64,000 bases of DNA, taken from contig JAAYCI010000004.1 in the NCBI GenBank assembly GCA_012729855.1, positions 96,621-160,620 on the forward strand. The letters are read 5' to 3'. Made by a program: the position numbers and the translations under genes. Shown one piece after another: positions 45,155 through 54,396 of this stretch. Within the stretch, counting starts at the first letter, position 1; the number at the start of each line of letters is the position of its first letter. The notes under the pieces are model-generated. The model made no database searches. It saw only the letters and a program-made list of their open reading frames with translations, and had not been told where the DNA came from. This DNA comes from Oscillospiraceae bacterium (lineage in GTDB: Bacteria > Bacillota > Clostridia > Oscillospirales > Ruminococcaceae).

Positions 45155-45183
45155 AGTTTAGCAGGCAGGCGGCCCTGTGTCAA
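45155..45183 (-). promoter_or_regulatory. Promoter of the ABC-F gene
   Basis: TTGACA (45178-45183), 17-bp spacer, TAAACT (45155-45160) on the minus strand. Start near 45148, giving a leader of about 380 nt. It lies within the last bases of the gap after nrdR. Confidence 0.72.
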
Positions 45184-45196
45184 GGGCCAGGGCTTT

Positions 45197-45847
45197 TCAG
45201 GCCTGCGTTTCGGCGGCTTCTGGCGTTTCAGCCGCCGAAGTGGCCGAAACCGTTTGTTTTCTGGGCCTGCCCGGCTTGCGCGGCGGTTCCGCTGTTTCCG
45301 GTTCTGCCGGCGCTGCCGCCACCGGTTCCGCCGCTTTCTTTTTTCTGCCCGGCTTTTTGGCCGCCGGGGGTGTTTCCGCGTCCTCCTGCAGCATGGGCTT
45401 GCTCAGCAGCACCTTCAGCTCGTCCATAAAGGTGTTTACGTCGCTGAACTGGCGGTACACCGACGCAAACCGCACATAGGCCACCTCGTCGGCCGTTTGC
45501 AGCCGCTCCATGGCCAGCTCGCCAATGGCCATGGAGGTCACCTCGCGGTCGTAGTTGCTGCTCAGCTTTTGTTCAATGTCGTTCACGATCTCCTCCAGCA
45601 TCTGGTAGGACACCGGACGCTTATAGCTGGCGCGCATCAGCCCGCGCATCAGCTTTTCGCGGTCGAAGGCTTCGCGGCTTTTGTCCTTCTTCACCACCAT
45701 CAGCGGCACGGTTTCCACAATCTCGAAGGTGGTAAAGCGCTTGGCGCACACCAGGCACTGCCGGCGGCGGCGGATACGGGTGGCGTCATCGGCCGGGCGC
45801 GAGTCGATCACCTTGGAATCGGATTCTCCGCAATAGGGGCACTTCAT
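45197..45847 (-). CDS. nrdR: Transcriptional repressor NrdR with extended C-terminus
   Basis: Residues 1-150 are a normal NrdR: a zinc ribbon [42 protein letters not shown] and an ATP-cone ([20 protein letters not shown]). NrdR represses ribonucleotide reductase genes in response to dATP/ATP. The protein is 216 residues long, against about 150 in the family: the extra ~60 residues are Ala/Glu/Pro-rich with two AT-hook-like motifs (KKPGRKKK and [10 protein letters not shown]). I use the ATG at 45847, which overlaps the upstream gene's stop and has GGAGGG at the right distance; an ATG two codons earlier is possible. No reductase gene is nearby. Confidence 0.93.
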   Translation of the reverse strand: MKCPYCGESDSKVIDSRPADDATRIRRRRQCLVCAKRFTTFEIVETVPLMVVKKDKSREAFDREKLMRGLMRASYKRPVSYQMLEEIVNDIEQKLSSNYDREVTSMAIGELAMERLQTADEVAYVRFASVYRQFSDVNTFMDELKVLLSKPMLQEDAETPPAAKKPGRKKKAAEPVAAAPAEPETAEPPRKPGRPRKQTVSATSAAETPEAAETQA

Positions 45848-46680
45848 TGCCATCCCTCCGCTGCCAGCCGCACTTCCGGCGCTGCCGGGGCCGCGCGGCC
45901 AATCAAAGTTTCCACATATTGCATCGATTCATATAGCTCGGTATCATCGGCAAAATTATCGCGGTACAGCTCTACAATATAGTCTCCCGTATAGCCGGTG
46001 GCCTCCAAATGCCGCACCAGGCGGATGAAGTCCAGCTGGCCCTCGCCGGGGGGCAGGCAGTCACGGCCGGGGGCAAAATCGCTGATATGCACATGGCGCA
46101 CGGCGCCGGCCATGGCGTCCAGCATGTCGGCCAGGTGGGCGCCGGCGCGGCGCACCTGTTTCAGGTCCAGCACAAAGGCAGCGTCCTCGCCCATCAGCGC
46201 GCGGAAACGGCGCACGGCGTCCGGCTCGCCCAGGCGGCAGTAGTAGACGTTCTCGTGGCAAAGGGTAACGCCATACTCCCGGCCCACCGCCGCCAGCTTG
46301 CGGAAGCGGTGCACATACCGCTCCATCGTGAAGCTGTTGAGGGCATGGGCATGGTCGCCGTGGAACACCAGCATGGTGGCGCCCAGCCGCGCGCACAGGT
46401 GGAAGAACTGCCGGTACAGCTTCACGCCGTCGTCAAAGCGTGTTTTGTAGTCGGAAGCAAAGAGGAAGCCCTCCATCACCGCGGAAAACGGGTGGACGGA
46501 CACCACCTGGATACCGGAGGCCCGTTGGGCGGCCACCAGTTTATTCACATAGCCCTCTTCCAGCTCCGCAAACGTGTTGATAAAAACCTCGGCCACCGGC
46601 GCGCCCGCGCCAATCAGCTTGTGCAGCGCCTCCAGCGGGGTTTCGGGGTAAAAGCATGAGGTGGAAATGCCACAGCGCAC
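45844..46680 (-). CDS. Sugar phosphate isomerase/epimerase-like TIM barrel protein
   Basis: The 278-residue protein belongs to the xylose-isomerase-like AP endonuclease 2 TIM barrels. The N-terminus [20 protein letters not shown], the [16 protein letters not shown] segment, [48 protein letters not shown] and [10 protein letters not shown] give the metal-ligand positions (Glu, Asp/His, His, Glu). GTG start at 46680, preceded by AGGAGG. Substrate unknown. It overlaps nrdR, so the two are cotranscribed. Confidence 0.85.
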   Translation of the reverse strand: MRCGISTSCFYPETPLEALHKLIGAGAPVAEVFINTFAELEEGYVNKLVAAQRASGIQVVSVHPFSAVMEGFLFASDYKTRFDDGVKLYRQFFHLCARLGATMLVFHGDHAHALNSFTMERYVHRFRKLAAVGREYGVTLCHENVYYCRLGEPDAVRRFRALMGEDAAFVLDLKQVRRAGAHLADMLDAMAGAVRHVHISDFAPGRDCLPPGEGQLDFIRLVRHLEATGYTGDYIVELYRDNFADDTELYESMQYVETLIGRAAPAAPEVRLAAEGWQ

Positions 46681-46742
46681 CCAAGCGCCTCCTATCTGCC
46701 CAGCGGCGATCAATTATTACTAAGAGTTATTATCGCACAACT

Positions 46743-46950
46743 GGGGAAGAAATGCAAAGGGGGCCCGAAGGGCAAAATTTGGCTTGCATAGCAGTATCTT
46801 GTCAATTACAAGATACTGCGGCAAACAAATTTTCCAGCGCCCGGTTCTGGGATACCTCTTCGAGGTATCCCAGAACCGCAAGACTGCGCCCCGCAGGGCG
46901 CGTTTCGAGGCCAACCGACGCCGAAGGCGGCGGCACTTGGGCCGAGATGC
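46743..46950. repeat. Cluster of perfect hairpins in a gene-free gap
   Basis: The 361-bp gap 46681-47041 has no convincing gene. It contains GCAGTATCTTGT-CAATT-ACAAGATACTGC (46791-46819), GGTTCTGGGATACCTC-TTC-GAGGTATCCCAGAACC (46843-46877; 16-bp arms, perfect), GCGCCC/GGGCGC (46886-46901) and CGCC/GGCG near 46919-46930. Several hairpins with 3- to 5-nt loops stand side by side. A first small one, GGGCCC-GAA-GGGC, is at 46761-46773. Confidence 0.75.
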
Positions 46951-47041
46951 GGCAGTATGCCGCCGAGGCGCGGGTGGGCGCTACCCAACCGCTGCAAGCG
47001 TAGGGCGAACACGCTTTTCCATCTAACAGCACATCAGGAAA

Positions 47042-48493
47042 CTACTCAAACACATACCGCAGCCGCGGGTTACGCGCAGCCTCCACCTCGTCGGGGCGGC
47101 GCACCGGGGTGGTGGTGGGGGCGTTGTGCAGGGCGTCGGGGTCGCTGTGGGCCTGCCGCACCAGCGCACGGAAAACCTCGGCCGCGTGGTCCAGCGTTTC
47201 GCGGCTCTCGGTCTCGGTGGGCTCAAACATCAGCGCTTCGTCCACAATAAGCGGGAAATACATGGTGGGCGGGTGGATGCCGTAGTCGATGAGCCCTTTG
47301 GCCACATCCAGCGCGCTGACGCCGGTTTCGGCTTTCAGCTGTTTCAGGCTGAGGACGAACTCATGCATGCAGAGGCGGTCGTACACAATCTCCTGCGGCT
47401 CGGCTATCTGCTTCATCAGGTAGTTGGCGTTCAGCACCGCGCCCTTGGCCGCGGCGGGCACGCCCTCGCGGCCAAGGCTTAGCAGGTAGCACAGCGCCCG
47501 CAGCGTAACCAGGAAGTTGCCGTAAAAGCCCTTCACCTTGCCAATGCTGTCGGGGCGGTCGGCGTCCCAGGTGAGTATGCCGTCCTTTTCGGCCAGCACC
47601 GGGCCGGACAGGAAGGGCGAAAGCAGGGCCTTGCAGCCCACCGCCCCGCTGCCGGGGCCACCGCCGCCGTGCGGGGTGGAGAAGGTCTTGTGCAGGTTCA
47701 GGTGGATGACATCGAAGCCCATGTCGCCCGGGCGCACGATGCCCATCACCGCGTTCAGGTTGGCGCCGTCGTAGTAGTTCAGCCCCCCGGCCTTATGTAC
47801 AATATCGGTTATCTCGGCAATGTTGGGGTCGAACAGGCCCAGCGTGTTGGGGTTGGTCAGCATCAGGCCGGCGGTGTCGGGGCCGGCGGCGGCGCGCAGG
47901 GCGTCCACGTCCACGCAGCCGTCGGCGTTGCTCTTGATGGTAACCACCTGGTAGCCTGCCATAGCCGCCGAGGCGGGGTTGGTGCCGTGGGCGGCGTCAG
48001 GTACCAGCATTTTGGTGCGCGTGCCGGCCTCGCCGTTCTTCTTGTGGTAGGCCTTGATCATCGCGATGCCGCAGAACTCGCCGTGGGCGCCGGCGGCGGG
48101 CTGGAAGGTCATGGCGTCCATGCCGGTCACTTCGCACAGCAGGGTTTCAGCCTGGTGCAGCATGCCCAGCGCGCCGGGCACCGTGTGGGCCGGCTGCAGC
48201 GGGTGGATGCCCGTAAAGCCGGGCAGCGCGGCCATCTCGTCGTTTATTTTGGGGTTGTACTTCATGGTGCAGGAGCCCAGCGGGTAAAAGCCGTTGTTCA
48301 CGCCGTGGCTGCGGCGCTCCATCTGGCTGTAGTGCCGGGCAATCTCCCCTTCCGCCAGCTCGGGCAGCGGCAGGGGGGCCGTGCGGCGCAGCCCGGCCGA
48401 AAGGTCGGCGGCGGGCACGTCACAGGCGGGCAGCATCTCGCAGCCGCTGCCGGGGTTGCTCTTTTCAAAAATCAATTGCACGTCGTTTGTCAT
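47042..48493 (-). CDS. gcvPB: Glycine dehydrogenase (P-protein) subunit 2
   Basis: The 483-residue PLP-dependent subunit has FYPLGSCTMKYNPKINDEMAA, FQPAAGAHGEFCGIAMI, the PLP Lys in NLHKTFSTPHGGGGPGSGAVG (about residue 270) and PDTAGLMLTNPNTLG. With GcvPA it decarboxylates glycine and passes the aminomethyl group to GcvH. The longer open frame through 49372 is a read-through of gcvPA in another frame and not a gene. The ATG at 48493 overlaps the gcvPA stop (ATGA). Confidence 0.95.
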   Translation of the reverse strand: MTNDVQLIFEKSNPGSGCEMLPACDVPAADLSAGLRRTAPLPLPELAEGEIARHYSQMERRSHGVNNGFYPLGSCTMKYNPKINDEMAALPGFTGIHPLQPAHTVPGALGMLHQAETLLCEVTGMDAMTFQPAAGAHGEFCGIAMIKAYHKKNGEAGTRTKMLVPDAAHGTNPASAAMAGYQVVTIKSNADGCVDVDALRAAAGPDTAGLMLTNPNTLGLFDPNIAEITDIVHKAGGLNYYDGANLNAVMGIVRPGDMGFDVIHLNLHKTFSTPHGGGGPGSGAVGCKALLSPFLSGPVLAEKDGILTWDADRPDSIGKVKGFYGNFLVTLRALCYLLSLGREGVPAAAKGAVLNANYLMKQIAEPQEIVYDRLCMHEFVLSLKQLKAETGVSALDVAKGLIDYGIHPPTMYFPLIVDEALMFEPTETESRETLDHAAEVFRALVRQAHSDPDALHNAPTTTPVRRPDEVEAARNPRLRYVFE

Positions 48494-49803
48494 GGCGCCG
48501 CCACCTCCTTGCAGATGGTTACCAACTGGTCTATCTCTTCCTTGGTGTTCATTTCGGTGCAGCACCACAGGATGCCACTGTCGGTCACCAGGCCGCCCAG
48601 GATGCCGGCCTCCTCCAGCGCCGCCATCAGCATGGCGGGGTCGGCCGGGCAGGTGGTGAGGAACTCGTGGAAGAAAGCGCCGTCGTGTACACGCCGGTAG
48701 CCTGCCTGCTCCAGCTGCTGGGCCAGATAGTGGGCTTTGGCATGGCATTGCCCGGCGGCGCCGCGCAGGCCGGCGGGGCCCATGGCCGCCAGGTACACCG
48801 TGGCGGTGAGGGCGCACAGCGCCTGGTTGGAGCAAATGCTGCTGGAGGCCTTCTCCCGCCGGATGTGTTGCTCGCGCGCCTGCAGGGTGAGCACAAAGCA
48901 GCGCTTGCCGTCGGCGTCGGTGGTCTGGCCCACAATGCGGCCGGGCAGCTTGCGCATCAGCGGCTGGGTGCTGGCCATAAAGCCCAGGTAGGGCCCGCCG
49001 TAGGCCAGCGGCATACCCAGCGGCTGGCCGTCTCCTACGGCGATGTCGGCCCCCAGCTCGGCTGGGGTTTTCAGCAGGGCCAGCGCCATGGGGTTGCAGC
49101 CCATAATCAGCTTGACGCCGGCGGCGTGGCAAAGCTCGGCCGCGGCCTGCACGTCCTCTATCAGCCCCCAGTGGTTGGGCGACTGCAGGTAAAGGCAGGC
49201 CACGTCGTCGGCCAGGGCGGCCTTGAGCGCGGCCATGTCCAGCAGGCCGTTTTGAGCGCCCAGCGTCTGCACCGGCGCGTCGGCGGTGTGGCAGTAGGTG
49301 CCAATAACCGCCAGGGTGTCCTGGTGGCAGGTGTCGGCCACCAGCACCCGCTGGCGCTTGCGCTCGCGGCACATTACGGTGGCCTCGGCGGCGGCGGCGG
49401 CGCCGTCGTACACCGAGGCGTTGGCCACATCCATGCCGGTGAGGGCGCAGATCTCGGTCTGGTACTCAAAGATGATCTGCAAAACGCCCTGGCTCATCTC
49501 GGCCTGGTAGGGCGTGTAGGCGGTGACAAAGGTCTCCTTGCCGGCCACCTGCTTCACGATGGACGGGATGTAGTGCCGGTAGGCCCCGGCGCCGCGGAAG
49601 CAGCTGGCAAACACGGTGTTTTCAGCCGCCATGCGCTCCACGGCGCGGCGCACCTCCAGCTCACTTTTGCCGGCGGGCAGGTTCAGCTCTTTCACACGCA
49701 GCGATGCCGGCACGTCGGCGAACAGTTCGTCCATGGCGCGCAGGCCCAGCGCGGCCAGCATCTCGCGTTGCTGCACGGCGGTGCCGGGGATATAGCCGCC
49801 CAT
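48490..49803 (-). CDS. gcvPA: Glycine dehydrogenase (P-protein) subunit 1
   Basis: The 437-residue N-terminal half of the split P-protein shows IPGTAVQQREMLAALGL, FRGAGAYRHYIPSIV, YTPYQAEMSQGVLQIIFEYQT, MDVANASVYDGAAAAAEA and GDGQPLGMPLAYGGPYLGFMA. I take the ATG at 49803, two bases after the gcvH stop; GGAGG lies nine bases upstream. The split into PA and PB is the normal form in Gram-positive bacteria. Confidence 0.95.
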   Translation of the reverse strand: MGGYIPGTAVQQREMLAALGLRAMDELFADVPASLRVKELNLPAGKSELEVRRAVERMAAENTVFASCFRGAGAYRHYIPSIVKQVAGKETFVTAYTPYQAEMSQGVLQIIFEYQTEICALTGMDVANASVYDGAAAAAEATVMCRERKRQRVLVADTCHQDTLAVIGTYCHTADAPVQTLGAQNGLLDMAALKAALADDVACLYLQSPNHWGLIEDVQAAAELCHAAGVKLIMGCNPMALALLKTPAELGADIAVGDGQPLGMPLAYGGPYLGFMASTQPLMRKLPGRIVGQTTDADGKRCFVLTLQAREQHIRREKASSSICSNQALCALTATVYLAAMGPAGLRGAAGQCHAKAHYLAQQLEQAGYRRVHDGAFFHEFLTTCPADPAMLMAALEEAGILGGLVTDSGILWCCTEMNTKEEIDQLVTICKEVAAP

Positions 49804-49804
49804 C

Positions 49805-50188
49805 TCAGCCGGCCTCCGCAGCAACCAGCGCCTCGTAGGCGGCGGCGTCCAGCAGGTCTTCCTGCGCGGTCACGCCGGTGGCCTCCAGCATCCAGGCGCC
49901 ATAGCAGTCGGCGTTTATCTGGGCCGGCTCGTCCAGCAGCATCTCGTTCACGGCACTTACGGTGGCGGCCACCGGGCTGAAGATGTCGCTCACCGCCTTT
50001 ACCGACTCCACGTCGGCGCAGGCGAGCCCCACCTCCAGCGTGTCGCCCACCTCGGGCAGGTTGACAAACACAATATCGCCCAGCTGGTGCTGGGCAAAGT
50101 CGGTCAGGCCGATCTGCACGCTGTCGGCGCCGGTTTTCTTTACCCATTCGTGGGTTTTGGTATACATCAAATCGTTGGGAATATTCAT
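49805..50188 (-). CDS. gcvH: Glycine cleavage system H protein
   Basis: The 127-residue lipoyl carrier has YTKTHEWVKK, IGLTDFAQHQLGDIVFVNLPE and the lipoyl-Lys in ACADVESVKAVSDIFSP (about residue 64). It shuttles the aminomethyl group between P-, T- and L-proteins. GGAGG precedes the ATG at 50188. No L-protein (lpd) is in the window. Confidence 0.95.
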   Translation of the reverse strand: MNIPNDLMYTKTHEWVKKTGADSVQIGLTDFAQHQLGDIVFVNLPEVGDTLEVGLACADVESVKAVSDIFSPVAATVSAVNEMLLDEPAQINADCYGAWMLEATGVTAQEDLLDAAAYEALVAAEAG

Positions 50189-50233
50189 TATTTTGTCCTC
50201 CATCATTGTCCCCTGTGGGGTACGTTTTTACAA

Positions 50234-51328
<1,095 letters not shown>

Positions 51329-51375
51329 CCATCTGCCTCCATTCACCTGTGGCTTTGGCCGCTTGCACAAGCAGC

Positions 51376-51404
51376 AAAAAAGGCACAGGAAAAAAATCCT
51401 GCGC
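51376..51404 (-). terminator. Terminator (expression platform) of the glycine riboswitch
   Basis: On the minus strand GGCGCAGGA pairs with TCCTGTGCC across a TTTTTT loop and is followed by TTTTTGC. The 5' arm is contiguous with the last stem of aptamer 2, so glycine binding should control whether the terminator forms. Confidence 0.85.
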
Positions 51405-51405
51405 C

Positions 51406-51586
51406 TCTGTAATTGGACCTGAAAGATTCTCCCGCACAGGGTGCGAAATTGCTTCTTCGGTGCCTTTTGGCAAACAAGCATCGCCCAAAGGCTCTCCAGA
51501 GTTCCGTCCACCATCGGTTCTTTTGCCTGAGAGTTTACCACCTTCGGCGCCGCGCGGTACGCGGTCTCTCCCGATGCTTTCATCCG
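51406..51586 (-). promoter_or_regulatory. Tandem glycine riboswitch
   Basis: Two glycine aptamers stand in series on the minus strand. Aptamer 1 has the conserved GGGAGAGACC, GGCGCCGAAGG and ACTCTCAGGCAAAAG blocks and ends at GAACTCTGGAGAG; aptamer 2 has GGCACCGAAG, GCGGGAGAA and TCTTTCAGGTCC. It senses glycine and turns on the glycine cleavage operon, as for the B. subtilis gcvT riboswitch. The downstream terminator confirms a transcriptional mechanism. Confidence 0.95.
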
Positions 51587-51600
51587 GAATGCACACCGTT

Positions 51601-51630
51601 ATTTTAGCCGGTGCGCAGGGGGTTTGTCAA
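51601..51630 (-). promoter_or_regulatory. Promoter of the glycine cleavage operon
   Basis: TTGACA (51625-51630), 18-bp spacer, TAAAAT (51601-51606) on the minus strand, directly upstream of the riboswitch. Confidence 0.78.
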
Positions 51631-51758
51631 CTGTGGGCGGCAAATTTTGGCCGCTGCAAAAGCGGCAGACATAGCCTGCCGCTGGCAGTTGCCGCCGGGC
51701 GGTGATTGTGCTAAGCTATAGGCGAGTTGTGCAGCCGGTGCAAAAAAGTGAAGGGCAG

Positions 51759-53237
51759 GTGGGCATTATCGCGTTTAATTCACTGCATTACGCCATATTC
51801 CTGCCCTGTGTCATCCTGCTGTACTTTGTGCTGCCCCAGCGCTTGCGCTGGGTGCTGCTGCTGGCGGCCAGCTACTATTTTTATATGAGCTGGAACCCCA
51901 ACCTGGTGGTGCTGATTTTGTTTACCACCTGCACCAGCTACTTTTCCGCCCGGGCCATTAGCCGCGCGGGCGACAATAAAAGGCGCAAGCGGGGCATTTT
52001 GGCGGTGGGCGTGTCGGCCAGCCTGCTGTGCCTGTTCTTCTTCAAATACTTCAACTTTTTCAGCCAGGCGGTCACCGACCTGCTGCGGGCCTTCTCCCTG
52101 CCGGTGGACGGCGTGGTATTGCAGCTTATTTTGCCCATCGGCATCAGCTTCTATACCTTCCAGACGCTCAGCTATGTCATTGACGTTTACCGCGGCAAGA
52201 TGCCCGTGGAAAAGCATTTTGGCATTTACGCGCTGTATGTCAGCTTCTTCCCGCAGCTGGTGGCCGGGCCCATAGAGCGCGCCACCAACCTGCTGCCCCA
52301 GTTTTATGAGAAGCATACCTTCAGCGCCACGCAGCTAAGCGAGGGCCTGCGCAAAATATTGCTGGGCCTCTTTAAAAAAGTGGTGATAGCCGACTTTGTG
52401 GCCGGCTATGTGAACACCGTGTACAACGACGTGCATGCTTTTTCCGGCTTGTCCATCATTGCCGCCACACTGCTGTTTGCCGTGCAGATATACTGCGACT
52501 TTTCCGGCTACTCCGACATTGCCGTGGGCAGCGCCCGCATTTTGGGCTTCCGCCTGATGGAAAACTTCATCAGCCCCTATTTCTCCCGCTCCATCAAGGA
52601 GTTCTGGCGGCGGTGGCACATCTCGCTTTCCACCTGGTTCTCCGACTATGTCTACATCCCGCTGGGCGGCAACCGCGTGAAGCGCCCGCGCCATCTGTTC
52701 AATATCCTCGTCACCTTCCTGTTGTCCGGCCTGTGGCATGGCGCCAACTGGACCTTCCTGTTGTGGGGCCTGCTGCACGGCGTGGCGCTGGTGGCCGAAG
52801 TGTTTTTGCTGCCGCGCCGGGAAAAACGGCTGGCACGCAGCACCGCCGGCTGGCAGCGGGGGCTGCTGTCGGTGTGGTGGTGGCTGCTCACCATGGCGGT
52901 GGTGATGCTGGGCTGGGTGCTGTTCCGTGCCAACAGCCTGGCCGACGCCACTTATCTGCTGACACACCTGTTCCAGGGGCTGAACCCCCTGCGCCTGATG
53001 GAATATCTGGCGCCCATGGGCATTGACGCCAAAACGCTGGTGGCCATTCTGTGCCTGGTGGCTGTGCTGGCCGTGTGGGACTGGGCCAACCGCCGCGACA
53101 GCGCCCTGCGCCGGTTTGAAAAATTCCGCCCCGCCGTGCGGTACCTGCTGTATTACGCGGTGGGCTTTGTGCTGCTGCTGCGTATTTTTACCACCGCCGG
53201 CAACGTGAGCGCGGATTTTATATACTTCCAATTCTAG
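51759..53237 (+). CDS. MBOAT family membrane O-acyltransferase
   Basis: The protein of about 492 residues is an AlgI/DltB-like membrane-bound O-acyltransferase with around ten helices. Landmarks: FNSLHYAIFLPCVILLYFVLP, AASYYFYMSWNPNLVV, IGISFYTFQTLSYVIDVYRG, FPQLVAGPIERA, CDFSGYSDIAVGSARILGF, KEFWRRWHISLSTWFSDYVYIPLGGNRV and the catalytic-His region FLLSGLWHGANWTFLLWG. It moves an acyl group across the membrane to an extracellular glycan or polymer. The start is uncertain: GTG 51759 or a nearby ATT fit the usual N-terminus, while an upstream GTG at 51702 extends it by 19 residues. It forms a pair with the next gene. Confidence 0.9.
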   Translation: MGIIAFNSLHYAIFLPCVILLYFVLPQRLRWVLLLAASYYFYMSWNPNLVVLILFTTCTSYFSARAISRAGDNKRRKRGILAVGVSASLLCLFFFKYFNFFSQAVTDLLRAFSLPVDGVVLQLILPIGISFYTFQTLSYVIDVYRGKMPVEKHFGIYALYVSFFPQLVAGPIERATNLLPQFYEKHTFSATQLSEGLRKILLGLFKKVVIADFVAGYVNTVYNDVHAFSGLSIIAATLLFAVQIYCDFSGYSDIAVGSARILGFRLMENFISPYFSRSIKEFWRRWHISLSTWFSDYVYIPLGGNRVKRPRHLFNILVTFLLSGLWHGANWTFLLWGLLHGVALVAEVFLLPRREKRLARSTAGWQRGLLSVWWWLLTMAVVMLGWVLFRANSLADATYLLTHLFQGLNPLRLMEYLAPMGIDAKTLVAILCLVAVLAVWDWANRRDSALRRFEKFRPAVRYLLYYAVGFVLLLRIFTTAGNVSADFIYFQF

Positions 53238-53258
53238 CCGGGTTTAGGAACAACACCA

Positions 53259-54185
53259 ATGAAAAAATACATCCTCAAATTTCTGGCGCTGGCCGTGGCA
53301 TTGCTCATCCCCTTTGCCGCGTACTATGGCTATGCCCAAAGCCTGCCGGCACAGTTTGGCGGCAGCATTATGGGCACGGTGCGGCATAAGATAGGCCTGC
53401 TGCAGAACACCCCCTCCCCCCGCGTCATTCTGGCGGGCGGCTCCTCCAGCCCTTACGCCACCAACTGCGAGGAAATCGGCCAGGCGCTGGGCATGCCCTG
53501 CATCAACATTGGCGCTACGGCTTACCTGGGGGTGGAGTTCTACCTGTCCATGCTGGAGGACGCCATGCGGCCGGGCGATGTTATCGTCATTGCGCCCGAG
53601 CACAGCATGCTGGCCGACGCGGTGGATTACCAGACCGTTTGGTCGGCGGTGGAGAACTTCCCCGAGGTATGGGCCGTGGTGCCCCCCGGCTACTGGCCGG
53701 CCATGGCCACCCAATACTTTCAGTATGGCCAGGCCAAGCTGGACTTGTACAAGACCCAGGGCGATGCCACACCCGCCTACCATGCCGACTTTGGCCCGCT
53801 AGGCGATGTGACGCTGGAGCGAGAAACCTTGCTGGAGGCGGGGTATATCCGCGACGACCCCATTGCGCTGGGGCCCGGCACGCTGGACGACGGCGTGGTG
53901 CACGCGCTCAACCGCTTTGCCGCCAAAGCGGAGCAGGCCGGGGCCACCGTTTACTTTGCCTTTGCCCCTGTTGATAAATTGGCCATTACCACCACGCCCG
54001 ACCAGTGGCAGGCGCTGGAGGCGCGGATACGCAACGAAATAAACCTGCCGGTGCTGGGCACCCTGCCCGACGCCGTGATGGACGGCGCTTACTTTTACGA
54101 CAGCAACAACCACCTGACCACGGAAGGCGCCCGGCTTTACAGCGCACGCCTGATAGACCTGCTGCAGGCGGAACTGCTGTACTAA
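53259..54185 (+). CDS. SGNH-type extracytoplasmic acyltransferase partner of the MBOAT protein
   Basis: The 308-residue protein has an N-terminal signal/anchor helix (YILKFLALAVALLIPFAAYYGY), then RVILAGGSSSPYATNC (the GxS nucleophile motif), NIGATAYLGVEFYLSM, VIVIAPEHSML, and at the end FYDSNNHLTTEGARLYS, the Asp-x-x-His pair of SGNH/AlgX/DltD proteins. It should take the acyl group from the MBOAT protein and transfer it to a polymer outside the membrane. It is 21 bp downstream of the MBOAT gene. The acceptor polymer cannot be identified from the surrounding genes. Confidence 0.85.
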   Translation: MKKYILKFLALAVALLIPFAAYYGYAQSLPAQFGGSIMGTVRHKIGLLQNTPSPRVILAGGSSSPYATNCEEIGQALGMPCINIGATAYLGVEFYLSMLEDAMRPGDVIVIAPEHSMLADAVDYQTVWSAVENFPEVWAVVPPGYWPAMATQYFQYGQAKLDLYKTQGDATPAYHADFGPLGDVTLERETLLEAGYIRDDPIALGPGTLDDGVVHALNRFAAKAEQAGATVYFAFAPVDKLAITTTPDQWQALEARIRNEINLPVLGTLPDAVMDGAYFYDSNNHLTTEGARLYSARLIDLLQAELLY

Positions 54186-54190
54186 AACCA

Positions 54191-54314
54191 CTTCAAAACC
54201 GAGGGGGTTTTGAAGCTGCGCGAGAAAATCGCGCGGAACCGCCCGAAGGGCGGTTGGGTTGCCGTTCATAGCCAAACGCACACCCGCAGGGTGTACTGGC
54301 AGGCTTCGCCTGCC
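54191..54314. repeat. Array of five short perfect hairpins
   Basis: CTTCAAAACC-GAGGG-GGTTTTGAAG (54191-54215), GCGCGA/TCGCGC, AACCGCCC-GAA-GGGCGGTT, ACACCC-GCA-GGGTGT and GGCAGGC-TTC-GCCTGCC (54298-54314) follow one another without gaps long enough for a gene. The 3' side ends at the promoter for the dehydrogenase gene. Confidence 0.75.
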
Positions 54315-54317
54315 GTC

Positions 54318-54347
54318 TTGAAAACCGTTTCGGTTTGACTATATAAT
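54318..54347 (+). promoter_or_regulatory. Promoter of the alcohol dehydrogenase gene
   Basis: TTGAAA (54318-54323), 18-bp spacer, TATAAT (54342-54347), start near 54354 and leader of about 43 nt. The hairpin array ends right at its upstream edge. Confidence 0.68.
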
Positions 54348-54396
54348 AGGGTATAAGCGAGGAAACAGACCCAACAGCCTGAAAGGGGATGCAGCC

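Noticed and set aside
46714..47032. Short open frames in the hairpin-rich gap
   Set aside because: They run through perfect inverted repeats, have no ribosome binding sites and encode mirror-like peptides of the hairpin arms.
47042..49372. 776-codon minus-strand frame taken as one gene
   Set aside because: Only its 3' part is gcvPB; the first part is an out-of-frame shadow of gcvPA. The ATG at 48493 overlapping the gcvPA stop is the real start.
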